A stretch of 64,000 nt of DNA, taken from NCBI RefSeq assembly GCF_018320785.1, contig NC_054868.1:49304874-49368873 (forward strand), written 5' to 3'. The stretch is from Cheilinus undulatus (taxonomy: Eukaryota > Chordata > Actinopteri > Labriformes > Labridae). The notes below the pieces were generated by a model. The model searched no databases. It saw nothing but the letters and a program-made list of their open reading frames with translations, and was not told the DNA's origin. Made by a program: the position numbers and the translations under genes. This document shows positions 12,614 to 22,102 of the stretch, piece by piece. The number at the start of each line of letters is the position of its first letter. Positions within the stretch are counted from its first letter, which is position 1.

Positions 12614-13412
12614 CAGGGGTGTCAAACTCAGTCACAGCAGGGGCCGGATTCTGAATTTAGGTCTAACCTGAGAGCCTGACAGACTCAACATTTAACCATA
12701 ACTGTCAACCTCATTTTCACCCGCAATAAAATATGAAAAAACAGTACCGATGATAAATTATTTGGAAATTCAAAAAAGTAAAAATGATAAGTTTAAAGGC
12801 TCAAATCTGAGATAAAAATTCCAACTTATTAGTTCAAAAGATCAGAACATGTTTTTTAAAATAGAAAGATAATGCTTTCAAAGAGCAAATATATGGGGAG
12901 AAAGTTGAATTCATACGTTTGAAAGGTCAGAATAAAAGATCAAATTTGAAATTATGAGTTTAAAAGTCAAATTTGACGTAAGATTTTAAATTGGGAGTCT
13001 GATAGGTCAAAATACAGGATTAAAAAGCCAAAGTAATGAGCTGAAAAGGTAAAAATATGACTTGAAATTTAAAATTGGGAATCTTAAGGATAAAATGTGA
13101 TATATAAAGTCAAAATTATGATTTGAAAAGGTCAAAGTATGATATGAAAAGTCAAAATCATAACTTTGAGTCATAATCTTGAGATGCAAAATTAAGAATA
13201 TGAAAAAAAATCCCACAAATAACTACTTTCCCTACATTCTCTACTTTTTATGAGGTTTTTATGAACTTTACTTTTTCAGTTTTTTATGAATCAACAACTT
13301 ATACTGGAGGACATCTGAAGACCTCATACTGGTGGGCCAGTTATAATAAAAAACACATGATATATGTCTTGCAGGCCAGATATGCCCCAAGGCCTTGAGT
13401 TTGACACCCCTG
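12614..13412. mobile_element. hAT-like non-autonomous element in the tRNA array
   Basis: The ends are perfect 17-bp inverted repeats (CAGGGGTGTCAAACTCA at 12614-12630 and its reverse complement at 13396-13412), of the kind seen on teleost hAT-type elements. The flanks TTCTTCTA (left, three bases away from the terminus) and TTCTTCAA (right) fit an 8-bp target duplication with one change. The interior (12770-13210) is an AT-rich series of 'aaaagtcaaaattatga'-like words with no transposase. It lengthens the spacer between copies 3 and 4 to almost 1.3 kb. Confidence 0.8.
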
Positions 13413-13497
13413 TTCTTCAATGAGGAACTGAGAGTGTGTGGTTTGATCAACCAACAGCAAGGTCTGGACATAAGGTAGTGACTCTGGTGTTTAAAAC

Positions 13498-13569
13498 AGG
13501 GGGCACCCAGATTTGAACTGGGGACCTCTTGATCTGCAGTCAAATGCTCTACCACTGAGCTATACCCCC
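13498..13569 (-). tRNA. tRNA-Cys-GCA: tRNA-Cys (GCA), array copy 4
   Basis: Identical to copy 1. It is one of only two copies with a canonical pol III terminator: plus-strand AAAA at 13493-13496 gives TTTT beginning 2 nt past the 3' end of the gene. It is the left boundary of a recently duplicated block (see 13486-14055), so copy 7 at 14681 shares the same terminator. Confidence 0.96.
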
Positions 13570-13968
13570 ATATTTAGGAGCAACAAAATGCAAACTAAGG
13601 AACACCCAAATGGGGTTAAGGTTTGGCCCTCAAACCCCTGAGATTTGGTGAGTTGAGTGGGGACAAAATAAGAATGAACACACAACAACATGTGGAAAAG
13701 TCCAACAAGGGCTGCTACGTCACTTTCGGCCAGACTGGTAAGTGTGCCCAACTAAGAGGTCTGCAACAGATGAGCACAGAATATACGTGCATAGAGGTCT
13801 GCAAGAGGACGCATCTTGAGTATTGAGGATCCTCGGCATTGGAGCTATTCCTCCAAGATAGTGCCCGTCAGAAGAAGCTGTTCCAGGATTCTTCTGTGAG
13901 GAGCAAAGAGTGTGTGGTTGTATCAATCTTGCAGTAAGGTTTAAGGTAGTGACTCCAGTGTTTAAGAA

Positions 13969-14040
13969 AGGGGGCACCCAGATTTGAACTGGGGACCTCT
14001 TGATCTGCAGTCAAATGCTCTACCACTGAGCTATACCCCC
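13969..14040 (-). tRNA. tRNA-Cys-GCA: tRNA-Cys (GCA), array copy 5
   Basis: Identical to copy 1, 471 bp from copy 4. All stems, anticodon and promoter boxes are intact. The 3' flank reads 'gtttaagaaag' on the plus strand, so no T4 terminator is adjacent. It is part of the duplicated block and its twin is copy 8. Confidence 0.96.
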
Positions 14041-14435
14041 ATGTTAAGGAGCAACACAGTGCAAACTAAGGAACACCCAAATAGGGTTAGGGTTTGGCCC
14101 TCAAACCCCTGAGATTAGGTGAGTTGAGTGGGGACAAAATAAGAGTGAACACACTACAAGATGTGGAAAACTCCAGCAAGGGCTGGTACGTCACTTTTGG
14201 CCAGACTGGTAAGGGTTCCCATTTAGAGTTCTGCAAAGGATGAGCCAAAAGATCCCACAAAGAGGTCTGCAGGAGGATTACTCCAGAATATTGAGGATGC
14301 TCAACATTGTTGGAGGCATTTCTCTGATATAGTGTCCTTCAGAGGAAGTTGTTTCAGGATTCTTCTGTGTGAAAAGGAGAGAGGCTGATTTGATCAACCA
14401 CCAGCACATAAGGTAGCCACTCTAGTGTTTAACAG

Positions 14436-14507
14436 AGGGGGCACCCAGATTTGAACTGGGGACCTCTTGATCTGCAGTCAAATGCTCTACCACTGAGCTA
14501 TACCCCC
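14436..14507 (-). tRNA. tRNA-Cys-GCA: tRNA-Cys (GCA), array copy 6
   Basis: Identical to copy 1, 467 bp from copy 5. The left spacer is the usual array spacer. The right one (14508-14680) is shortened and partly unlike the other spacers ('gatgtgacgcttttcatcaccg'), marking a rearrangement joint. No T4 run is close downstream. Confidence 0.96.
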
Positions 14508-14680
14508 ATGTTAAGGAGCATCACAATGCAAAATGATGTGACGCTTTTCATCACCGTTAAGGAAAAGTGAATAGGAAAGGACTTTGGACGTAATTTTTTG
14601 GACTTTTCTAATAGACCCAGAGTTTCTGGTTTGATAAACATTCAGTAATGTTTAAGGTAGGTGACTCCGGTGTTTAAAAC

Positions 14681-14752
14681 AGGGGGCACCCAGATTTGAA
14701 CTGGGGACCTCTTGATCTGCAGTCAAATGCTCTACCACTGAGCTATACCCCC
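14681..14752 (-). tRNA. tRNA-Cys-GCA: tRNA-Cys (GCA), array copy 7
   Basis: Identical to copy 1, only 245 bp from copy 6. Plus-strand AAAA in 'gtttaaaacagg' gives a TTTT terminator just past the 3' end, as in copy 4, of which this is the duplicate. Confidence 0.96.
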
Positions 14753-15151
14753 ATATTTAGGAGCAACAAAATGCAAACTAAGGAACACCCAAATGGGGTT
14801 AAGGTTTAGCCCTCAAACCCCTGAGATTTGGTGAGTTGAGTGGGGACAAAATAAGAATGAACACACAACAACATGTGGAAAAGTCCAACAAGGGCTGCTA
14901 CGTCACTTTCGGCCAGACTGGTAAGTGTGCCCAACTAAGAGGTCTGCAACAGATGAGCACAGAATATACGTGCATAGAGGTCTGCAAGAGGACGCATCTT
15001 GAGTATTGAGGATCCTCGGCATTGGAGCTATTCCTCCAAGATAGTGCCCGTCAGAAGAAGCTGTTCCAGGATTCTTCTGTGAGGAGCAAAGAGTGTGTGG
15101 TTGTATCAATCTTGCAGTAAGGTTTAAGGTAGTGACTCCAGTGTTTAAGAA

Positions 15152-15223
15152 AGGGGGCACCCAGATTTGAACTGGGGACCTCTTGATCTGCAGTCAAATG
15201 CTCTACCACTGAGCTATACCCCC
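15152..15223 (-). tRNA. tRNA-Cys-GCA: tRNA-Cys (GCA), array copy 8
   Basis: Identical to copy 1 and the duplicate of copy 5. Intact cloverleaf, anticodon GCA, U73. No adjacent T4 terminator. Confidence 0.96.
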
Positions 15224-15611
15224 ATGTTAAGGAGCAACAAAATGCAAACTAAGGAACACCCAAATGGGGTTAAGGTTTGGCCCTCAAACCCCTGAGATTT
15301 AGTGAGTTGAGTGGGGACAAAATAAGAATGAACACACAACAACATGTGGAAAAGTCCAACAAGGGCTGCTACGTCACTTTCGGCCAGACTGGTAAGTGTG
15401 CCCAACTAAGAGGTCTACAACAGATATGCACAGAATATATGTGCATAGAGGACGCATCTTGAGTATTGAGGATCCTTGACATTGGAGTCATTCCTCCAAG
15501 ATAGTGTCCTTCAGAAGAAGCTGTTCTAGGATTCTTCTATGAGGAGCAAAGAGTGTCTCGTTTTATCAATCTTACAGTAAGGTTTAAGATAGTGACTCCA
15601 GTGTTTAACAA

Positions 15612-15683
15612 AGGGGGCACCCAGATTTGAACTGAGGACCTCTTGATCTGCAGTCAAATGCTCTACCACTGAGCTATACCCCC
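15612..15683 (-). tRNA. tRNA-Cys-GCA: tRNA-Cys (GCA), array copy 9, one T-stem change
   Basis: Differs from the other copies at one base: the plus strand reads 'aactgaggacc' for 'aactggggacc'. This turns the C at T-stem position 50 into U, leaving a U-G wobble with G64. The B box and anticodon are untouched, so the gene may still be functional. It lies 460 bp from copy 8. No T4 run is adjacent downstream. Confidence 0.9.
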
Positions 15684-15883
15684 ATATTCAAAATGTTCCC
15701 ACATAGAGGTCTGCAGGAAGATTGCTCCAGAATATTGAGGGTCCTCATTGTTGGAGCCATTTCTCTGATATATTGTCCTTTAGAAGAAGCTGTTTTAGGA
15801 TTCTTCTGTGAGGAAAAGAGTGTGTGGTTTGATCAATCACCAGCACATTCAGGGCATAGGGTAGTCACTCTAGTGTTTAACAA

Positions 15884-15955
15884 AGGGGGCACCCAGATTT
15901 GAACTGGGGACTTCTTGATCTGCAGTCAAATGCTCTACCATTGAGCTATACCCCT
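15884..15955 (-). tRNA. tRNA-Cys-GCA: tRNA-Cys (GCA), array copy 10, diverged edge copy
   Basis: Three changes from the array sequence: position 1 is A instead of G (A1-C72 mismatch at the end of the acceptor stem), D-loop G15 is A, and the variable loop reads AAGTC instead of AGGTC. The GCA anticodon, T stem and B box are intact. It is the last unit on the right of the array, 272 bp from copy 9, and probably an early pseudogene. A weakly functional gene cannot be ruled out. Confidence 0.75.
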
Positions 15956-16015
15956 GTGCATGATAAAGTAAATACAATACAAAATAAGGAACACCAACAT
16001 AAGGTAAGGGCTAGG

Positions 16016-17324
16016 CACTAGTGATGTTACGTGCTGTGCTGATGCTTTGAAGTGTTTGTAGAGTAATGTAGGAAGTGCATGCCGAGGCTTGTATCATTTC
16101 ACATAAGTGACATCATTGGTGACATCTGAAGCCTCACTGCCCGGTTGTACCATGTGACTGGTTCGGCAAGTGGTTCAGATCTTTGCGCTGAGGTTTGACA
16201 GCAATATAAATCCAATGGGTTCCATCTAAAACGTGTGGTTATGAGAGGAGATTTTTGGATAGTTTTGGGTTTGTATATTTTGGATAGTTTGGTGGGTTAG
16301 ACAGTTAAACCAATGCCATTTCCCAAAAGTGACACAGAACATGAATATTACCTTCCATATTACCATATTACCTTCTTATTTTCTGCAGGTCTCCAAGTAT
16401 TGTTATAACAAATTATGAAACCTCAGAGCATTCAAAGATCTGTTGAGATTCGAACACATACAATGTTACTGTTACTACACTCACCTCCTCTTTATGCTTT
16501 GTGGTTGTGGGAGTTGCTGCCTTCCTCATATGTGTCAGGCATTTTTCCTCTTTCATGTCAGATGTTATTAGACTCTATTGGAGGTCAAAAGTCGAACCGC
16601 CCTCTTCCTACTATGTATATTTGCTGCCAGCCTCTGTTGCTCTCTCTTTTAACATGTTAAACAGATGCAACCAAAAGTCTCCTGCGACATCTGAGTTCTG
16701 ATTTGCTTTAAATTTTAATGATGAGGGAACAAGTGGAAAATGGCCTCTAGATTTTTTTTGGTTTTGCTCTGTGGCAGATCATTTCACTGCAAATGAAACA
16801 GTCTCCAATTGACATCTGGGTTGGAGAATTCGGGAATCCCAAATGAATGTCAAAATGTCTCTGTTGGACACAGACTGCAGACGTTTAGGGCTGATCCCAT
16901 CAAATAATACTGGGGCAGTCTTGAATGACCCCTATGATTTGCCAAAATGGTGTAGCTATCTTGATTACAGCGCCTTAGTTGGATATTGAGAAATTAACAT
17001 CTGGATGATACGTTTGTATACTCTATAAACCAGTGTAATGATGAAATAGTTTTTTTCTTAAATGATGTTGGCATGAGTCTCTACCATATTTGGCTAATAC
17101 CCCAAAAGGAGATAAAACTTCATAATGATAAGATAAATTCTCATTGACTAAAGCAGGCAGGTTGTGTTAAATGGGAAAATGCTGTGTAATGTAAAGGTAT
17201 ACTAAGGGACTAAGGGAGTCTTGATGGTATGAAAGAAAATGGCAGCAAACAGGGTCTGATATTAAAATATTTTGTTGAAACACAGCCATGATGCTAATAA
17301 TGAAACATTTATCCAATATATTGT
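16016..17324. other. Unassigned stretch between the array and the lone tRNA
   Basis: The part at 16018-16200 ('cactagtgatgttacgtgctg', 'cactgcccggttgtaccatgtgac') resembles a diverged teleost dispersed repeat, but no matching end was found. The remainder shows no gene signal. Confidence 0.45.
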
Positions 17325-17396
17325 GGGGGTATAGCTCAGTGGTAGAGCATTTGACTGCAGATCAAGAGGTCCCCAGTTCAAATCTGGGTGCCCCCT
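17325..17396 (+). tRNA. tRNA-Cys-GCA: Lone tRNA-Cys (GCA) on the plus strand
   Basis: All 72 positions are identical to the array copies, but the gene lies in the opposite orientation and its flanks share nothing with the array spacer. There is no encoded CCA and no poly(A) tail, so it does not look like a retroposed mature tRNA. The downstream flank 'ccaccttagtttgtt' offers only a T3 run as terminator. Complete sequence identity suggests either recent arrival or continued gene conversion with the array 1.4 kb away. Confidence 0.95.
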
Positions 17397-18094
17397 CCAC
17401 CTTAGTTTGTTATCATTGCAGGAATAAGGAGCTCTCTATCAATTATTTGGATGGTAGTGTTCCCAAACATTTCCTCGTTGAAAAGCAACTTAAATCCCAT
17501 TGAAAATGCCTTCACTGATTGTTTGCAATTGTGTCATCCTGAATGTCCGTTGGCAGGAGGTGACAGGCAGCCGGGAGGAAAGTTAGTAATTTAAAGCTCT
17601 ATATGGACATCTATGCTGCATTTGAGTATCTGCACTTAAAAAGCTGATTTTCTCCCACAGTTCAACTGATTTTATGTAGTTTAAAGGTGATCAAGACACC
17701 AAATTACTCACTGCAGACCATCTGCCATTATCCAGCCAGATGTATGGACCAGCATCAGCTAAGAAAACTTTGTGATCACAGTTCAGTAGAAATACCTTTG
17801 ACAGGCAACACAACAAAATGTCTCAGTTATTTAATTCTAGATTTCTTTAACTTAATATGAAACAATGTAGGAGAGGGCCACATCACAGCCTCTCTGTGTC
17901 TCTTCCTCTCCATTATAAACTCCCCACACTGTCTCATCCAGTTTCAAGGTGTTGAAGCATGCAAAACATGACATGATAATGGAACGGCCTGCCATTGGTT
18001 GTCACAGCATGTCATAATACACTGTGGTGGCTAATGCTAAAGCTAGCAATAGGAATGATTAAAAATTTGATTCGAAAATGGAAAAAAAGATGCT
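17397..18094. other. Unassigned non-coding stretch
   Basis: No gene, RNA or repeat structure recognised. Confidence 0.5.
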
Positions 18095-18102
18095 CAATGT
18101 TG

Positions 18103-18562
18103 CAGTGTTAATTTGGCAGCTATTTTTAATTTTAGTCTTAGTTTTAGTCTTTAAAATCTAAGCAGATTTTAGTGATTTCTATCCTTTTAGTTTTAGTCTA
18201 GTTTTAGTCCAAGCATTTATTTTCTTGGCTAAATCTGGTACCAAATCATGGTGGTGTGTTCTATGCATGCTGCCAAACCTAGGGTCGCTGCTTTCTACAG
18301 CTGAGAGGCAGAACAGATACAGATGCATTGTATTTTGACAGATTAACCCACCGTGGAGAAATATCACAGATTTTGAATGTCCAAAGAAAACTTCATTACA
18401 TTTTAGTCTAGTTTAGTCATCTTGACAAGAACTAAACTCACTTTTTGTCAGTTTTAGTCATCACAGATCTATTTTTGTTAGTCTTAGTCTAGTATTTCTC
18501 ATGAAAAAAAGGCTTTCAACGACCATTTTTAGTCATAGTTTTAGTCATTGAAATTAAGACTG
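18103..18562. mobile_element. hAT-type MITE with perfect 8-bp target duplication
   Basis: The ends are CAGTGTTAATTT... and ...AAATTAAGACTG. The flanks CAATGTTG (18095-18102 and 18563-18570) are identical, the 8-bp hallmark of hAT insertion. The interior is rich in 'ttagtcatagttttagtc' words and has no transposase. A second, older copy is at 48114-48594. Confidence 0.9.
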
Positions 18563-18761
18563 CAATGTTGGAGTTACTGGTGTGGATATAATCTTTGAAC
18601 ATCCTGGAAAGTCAGCCAACTTCCGGACGTGCGGTAGAAGCCTCTGTAAGAGCTACAAAGACATGGTTAGCTATTAGAATGGTGCAACAGAGAGCGAGAG
18701 AGAATAAACAAAAGCAACTGACTATGATTTATGGTTCAAAAGTTATCTTCTCGACCTACAT

Positions 18762-19433
18762 CAGGGGTGTCCAAACTATGGCCTGTGGGCCAACTGTGTC
18801 CCAAGGGCCATTTTTGATTGGTCCACAGAAAATTCCATGGAAACCCATTCCATGAAGCTCTCTACGCACTGTTCTTGAGCTAATCTGAAGGCCACATGAA
18901 GTTTGGAGGTCTGTAGTGATTGACTCTTCAGAAAGTTGGTGACCTCTGCGCACTATGCCCCTCAGCATCCACCGACCCTGCTCCGTCATTTTACGTGGCC
19001 TACCACTTGGTGGCTGAGTTGCTGTTTTTCCCAATCGCTTCCACTTTGTTATAATACCACTGACAGCTGACTGTGGAATATTTAGGAGTGCGGAAATTTC
19101 ACCACTGGACTTGTTGCACAGGTGGCATCCTATCACAGTACCACGCTGGAATTCACTGAGCTCCTGAGAGCGACCCATTCTTCCAAAAATGTTTGTAGAA
19201 ACAGTCTGCATGCCTAGGTGCTTGATTTTATACACCTGTGGCCATGGAAGTGATTGGATCACCTGATTTTAATTATTTTTATTGGGTGAGTGAATACTTT
19301 TGGCAATATAGCGTACACTGGATTAGTCTAACTAATTTTAAAATCCTCATGTCGAGGAATATGAAAAAGGCCCCACCATTCTAATAGATTTCAGTATGTG
19401 GCCCTCCTTTCGAAAAAGGTTTGGACACCCCTG
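18762..19433. mobile_element. hAT-type element carrying a nested Tc1 piece
   Basis: The left end is CAGGGGTGTCCAAACT at 18762 and the right end its mirror (GGTTTGGACACCCCTG ending at 19433). The flanks ACCTACAT (18754-18761) and ACCTACGT (19434-19441) are an 8-bp target duplication with one change. The middle is occupied by a Tc1/mariner fragment at 18833-19315, so the Tc1 landed in the hAT element or an ancestor of it. Confidence 0.88.
18833..19315 (-). mobile_element. Tc1/mariner transposon, 3'-truncated
   Basis: The minus strand encodes a Tc1 transposase N-terminus in the frame starting at 19262. It has a paired-like DNA-binding domain with the words 'GRSQELSEFQRGTVIGCHLC', 'SGEISALLNIPQSAVSGII' and the linker 'PPSGRPRKMTEQGRW', ending at '[11 protein letters not shown]'. 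The catalytic half is absent and the sequence runs straight into hAT text. The 5' terminal repeat is present at about 19285-19315 ('gtgagtgaatacttttggc' on the plus strand). The same family as 53274-54397, whose N-terminal half it matches closely; here the frame is still open where that copy is shifted. Confidence 0.9.
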
Positions 19434-19441
19434 ACCTACGT

Positions 19442-20895
19442 GGTTGGCCTTTATCAAGGAAAAATTAGACAAAATTAGTTGTAAGTGACATAAAGGTCGA
19501 AACCAGCATGATTCAAGCCTAAAGGAGGTGACTTTTGATATGTCCAGGAGAAACATGACTTCAGCATGGGTGTAGATTCTAATCATGGGGCATGGAATCA
19601 TTTCTAGACCAATATACTTATTTATAATCATGTTGGGCTATGGCTCAGATGAAGGGCTCCCATTTTCCTCTCTGGCTGATGTGGCTCAATCCAAGCACAC
19701 GTCTTCCACTGGTAAATTGAAACATGATCCGTCTTTAACACTTTGCCATACAACCTCAGTTAAATATAAGACTATTACATTACAGCTCTAGTTAAAAGCA
19801 GTGAAACAAACCTGCTCGAGTTCCTGCTACAGCACTGAGACATACATACTTCAGCAGTGAATTACAGCCTGCTTTAACAGGTGTATACTGTCTGAGAGCA
19901 TGTGTGTTATAACTATGAAAACACACAGTGTTAATCTCTGCCTGGTTATGCTGTCCCTGTGTCTGAGCAGTTTTTAAAGCCTGCATTCCTCCAGAACCTT
20001 TGAGCTCCTCTTCTCTGCTGTTAAGGTGCGGGTGGCTCTGCACACAGGTGTCTTTAAACACACACATAAATGCACACATGCACACTTTGATCTGAGGGGT
20101 GGGTCCTTCAATTGGTGGGAATTTCCCCTCATATTGCTGCAGGAGGGTCTCCTTCCTCTACCTTCCAAAAGTAGAAAAAAAAACTTCCATTTCTTCTTTT
20201 TTCCCCTTCTGAAACTTGACAAAGGATGCCCTTTGGGGTTGGAGGCCTTCCTCACTCCTCCTCCTCTTCCTCACTCCCCTTTTTCTCCTTCTCCTCCTCT
20301 CTTGGCCACATTCAATCATCCTCGTTGTTCGGCGCTCTGTGATCCCTCCACATCCAGGCCACCATGCGTTTCCATAGGTCTCCTATAAGGTCTTGGTGTC
20401 ACACATCAAACAGCTCCTTCATGCACTTTCATAACATGTTCTCTGTGTTCCTGACAAGAGCTTAAAGAAGAGAGAGGAGATGCCAAGTGTGAATGAGGCT
20501 CTCTGTCTTTCTCCTCCATCTTTCAAGTCAACTATTAAGAGATTAAAAAAGCAACCATGCCTTAGACTTTCATCAGAGTTTGAAACACTTTTAGCCTACC
20601 TTGTTTTAAGATTATTGCAGGAAAGCTTTGACAGGATTTTCCGTTGTAAAAACAAATGACGGCCTTGAAGCAGCTCCTTTCCTGACACCCTCCACCTCTC
20701 TGCTCTCCTCTGGAATGAAGTTTGAATCTTCTCTGGTTTTCAGCTTTCCACAGACAAATATTAACACTGGAGGATGCACAAGGAAACTACAAAATTAGTG
20801 AAAGAAAAATAAATCCTCTCTGCTGCATCAGCTTTTCCCTTTCCAAGTTCACTGGGTACGAATATGGCCAGAAGTATTTTCTTTAAAGGGATATT
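19442..20895. other. Unassigned non-coding stretch
   Basis: No gene signal. A CT-rich patch at about 20250-20310 makes frames rich in Pro, Ser and Leu. Confidence 0.5.
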
Positions 20896-21248
20896 TCATC
20901 CATCCATTTACTATACCGCTTATCCCGTTGGGGTCGCCGGGGGGCTGGAGCTTATCCCAGCTGTTATTGGGCGAGAGGTGGGGTACACCCTGGACTGGTC
21001 GCCGGTCAATCGCAGGGCTGACATATAGAGACAGACAACCAGGCACGCTCACACTCACAGCCAATTTTATAGTCTCCAATCAACCTAATGAGCATGTTTT
21101 TGGTGGTAGAGTGAAGCCGGAGTACCCAGAGAGAACCCCGCATGCACGGGTAGAACATGCAAACTCCACACAAAAAAGGCCCTAACCGGGTAGCAAACCA
21201 GGGAACTTCTTCCTGTGAGGCAACAGCGCTAACTCCTGTGCCGCCGTA
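20896..21248 (-). mobile_element. tRNA-derived SINE (DANA/V-SINE-like)
   Basis: Read on the minus strand it starts with a head near 'ggcggcacaggagttagcgc' with 'gcctcacaggaagaag', followed by 'gtttgcatgttctacccgtg', 'gagtctccggctt'-like and 'cagctgggataagctccagc' words, and ends at a TGGATGG tail (plus-strand 20896-20908). A similar plus-strand copy lies at 47345-47672. Family assigned from remembered character of teleost SINEs. Confidence 0.75.
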
Positions 21249-21472
21249 AGGGTTAGGGTGCAGTCCAGTGTATTTCAGTCTTTTTTAAAGTTCAGTCATA
21301 TGAGGCACCTAGCAGTAGTAGAAAAAAGGAAAAAATACCCCAAAGTTGAGGATTTTGCTCATGTTCCTGCTCTCATTTTGGGAGTGTCTGGAGTTGTACG
21401 ACCAAAATATCAGGGGTTGCTGTCTAGGCTGCGATCGGGTCGTTGTTGACCATCATACCCCTCTGTACACAG

Positions 21473-22075
21473 TGGGGCTGTTGCGATATACCGATATTGA
21501 CCATAATCGTGATATTAAAAAATAAAATTTCAATATCGTGTTAAAAATGTGCATATGATAATATCGTGTAAATGATCCAGTGCCACTTGAATACAGTTTG
21601 GAAATAGAATAGAAACAGAAAAAGAGAAATATGCCAGGGATTGTTCAGTAGACACTGGATTATTCCAAAGTTATTAGTTGTCATTCTTCAGTTGCATACA
21701 AATGCTATGTCCCCTGCTATCCACAAATGATTTTGTTTCAGTTAATATTGTAGTTAAAGCAGATGTTGCACCTTGTGGATTTTCTGTTTATCATTTCATC
21801 TGGTTACCTTTTAACTATCGAGTGTAATTGCACTTTTTATATGCAGTTGTACAGTTACTGTTTTTATATTATCTCAGTATGTCCTTAGACAGGTATCTTG
21901 AGTGTAATTCATCTGCCAAAAGAGAGAACACAACATTACTAAAGTTAAAGATAAATTTGATTAATTGTCCCATTATTATTTAAATTTTTTTTTTGATATC
22001 ATGATAATATCATTATCGTGACATTTTTTGCCCATGATAATCGTAAAGTGAAAATCTGATATCGTGACAGCCCTA
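21473..22075. mobile_element. hAT-type MITE with TATCG-rich ends
   Basis: Left end TGGGGCTGTTGCGATAT, right end the mirror of TAGGGCTGTCACGATAT. Flanks GTACACAG (21465-21472) and GTGCACAG (22076-22083) give an 8-bp target duplication with one change. Ends are unusually rich in 'atatcg' words. No coding capacity. Confidence 0.85.
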
Positions 22076-22102
22076 GTGCACAGCATGACAAATGATCCCT
22101 AA

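Larger units (their letters stand above)
13486..14055. repeat. Recently duplicated block, copy A
   Basis: About 570 bp containing tRNA copies 4 and 5 and the spacer between them. It recurs at 14669-15238, offset exactly 1183 bp. By eye I found a single difference (spacer 'ggtttggccc' versus 'ggtttagccc'). Other array spacers differ from each other far more, so this pair reflects a recent duplication or gene conversion. Confidence 0.9.
14669..15238. repeat. Recently duplicated block, copy B
   Basis: The partner of 13486-14055, carrying tRNA copies 7 and 8. Similarity drops at its left edge near the 'actc(t/c)ggtgtttaaaac' position and at its right edge where 'gcaacacagtgc' becomes 'gcaacaaaatgc'. 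Confidence 0.9.
10248..16015 (-). repeat. tRNA-Cys gene array with repeated spacers
   Basis: About a dozen units, most about 460-471 bp long, each carry a minus-strand tRNA-Cys and a spacer. The spacer has recurring words: 'gggttagggtttggccctcaaa', 'gagttgagtggggacaaaa', 'acacactacaa', 'aacaagggct' and 'ccagactggtaagggt'. tRNA starts on the plus-strand scale are 11033, 11500, 12201, 13498, 13969, 14436, 14681, 15152, 15612 and 15884, with decayed copies at 10248 and 10601. Unit lengths depart from 470 bp where elements inserted (11680-11934, 12614-13412) or where the spacer was shortened (14507-14681, 15683-15884). Confidence 0.95.

Noticed and set aside
13720-15160. Two identical 85-codon minus-strand frames (13720-13977 and 14903-15160) that look like a conserved duplicated gene
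   Set aside because: They lie across tRNA and spacer of the duplicated array block; identity comes from the block duplication, not from protein constraint.
11033-15955. The regularly spaced 72-bp identical units as a CRISPR array
   Set aside because: The repeats fold as tRNA-Cys, spacing is about 470 bp and spacers are themselves repeated; the rest of the window is plainly eukaryotic.
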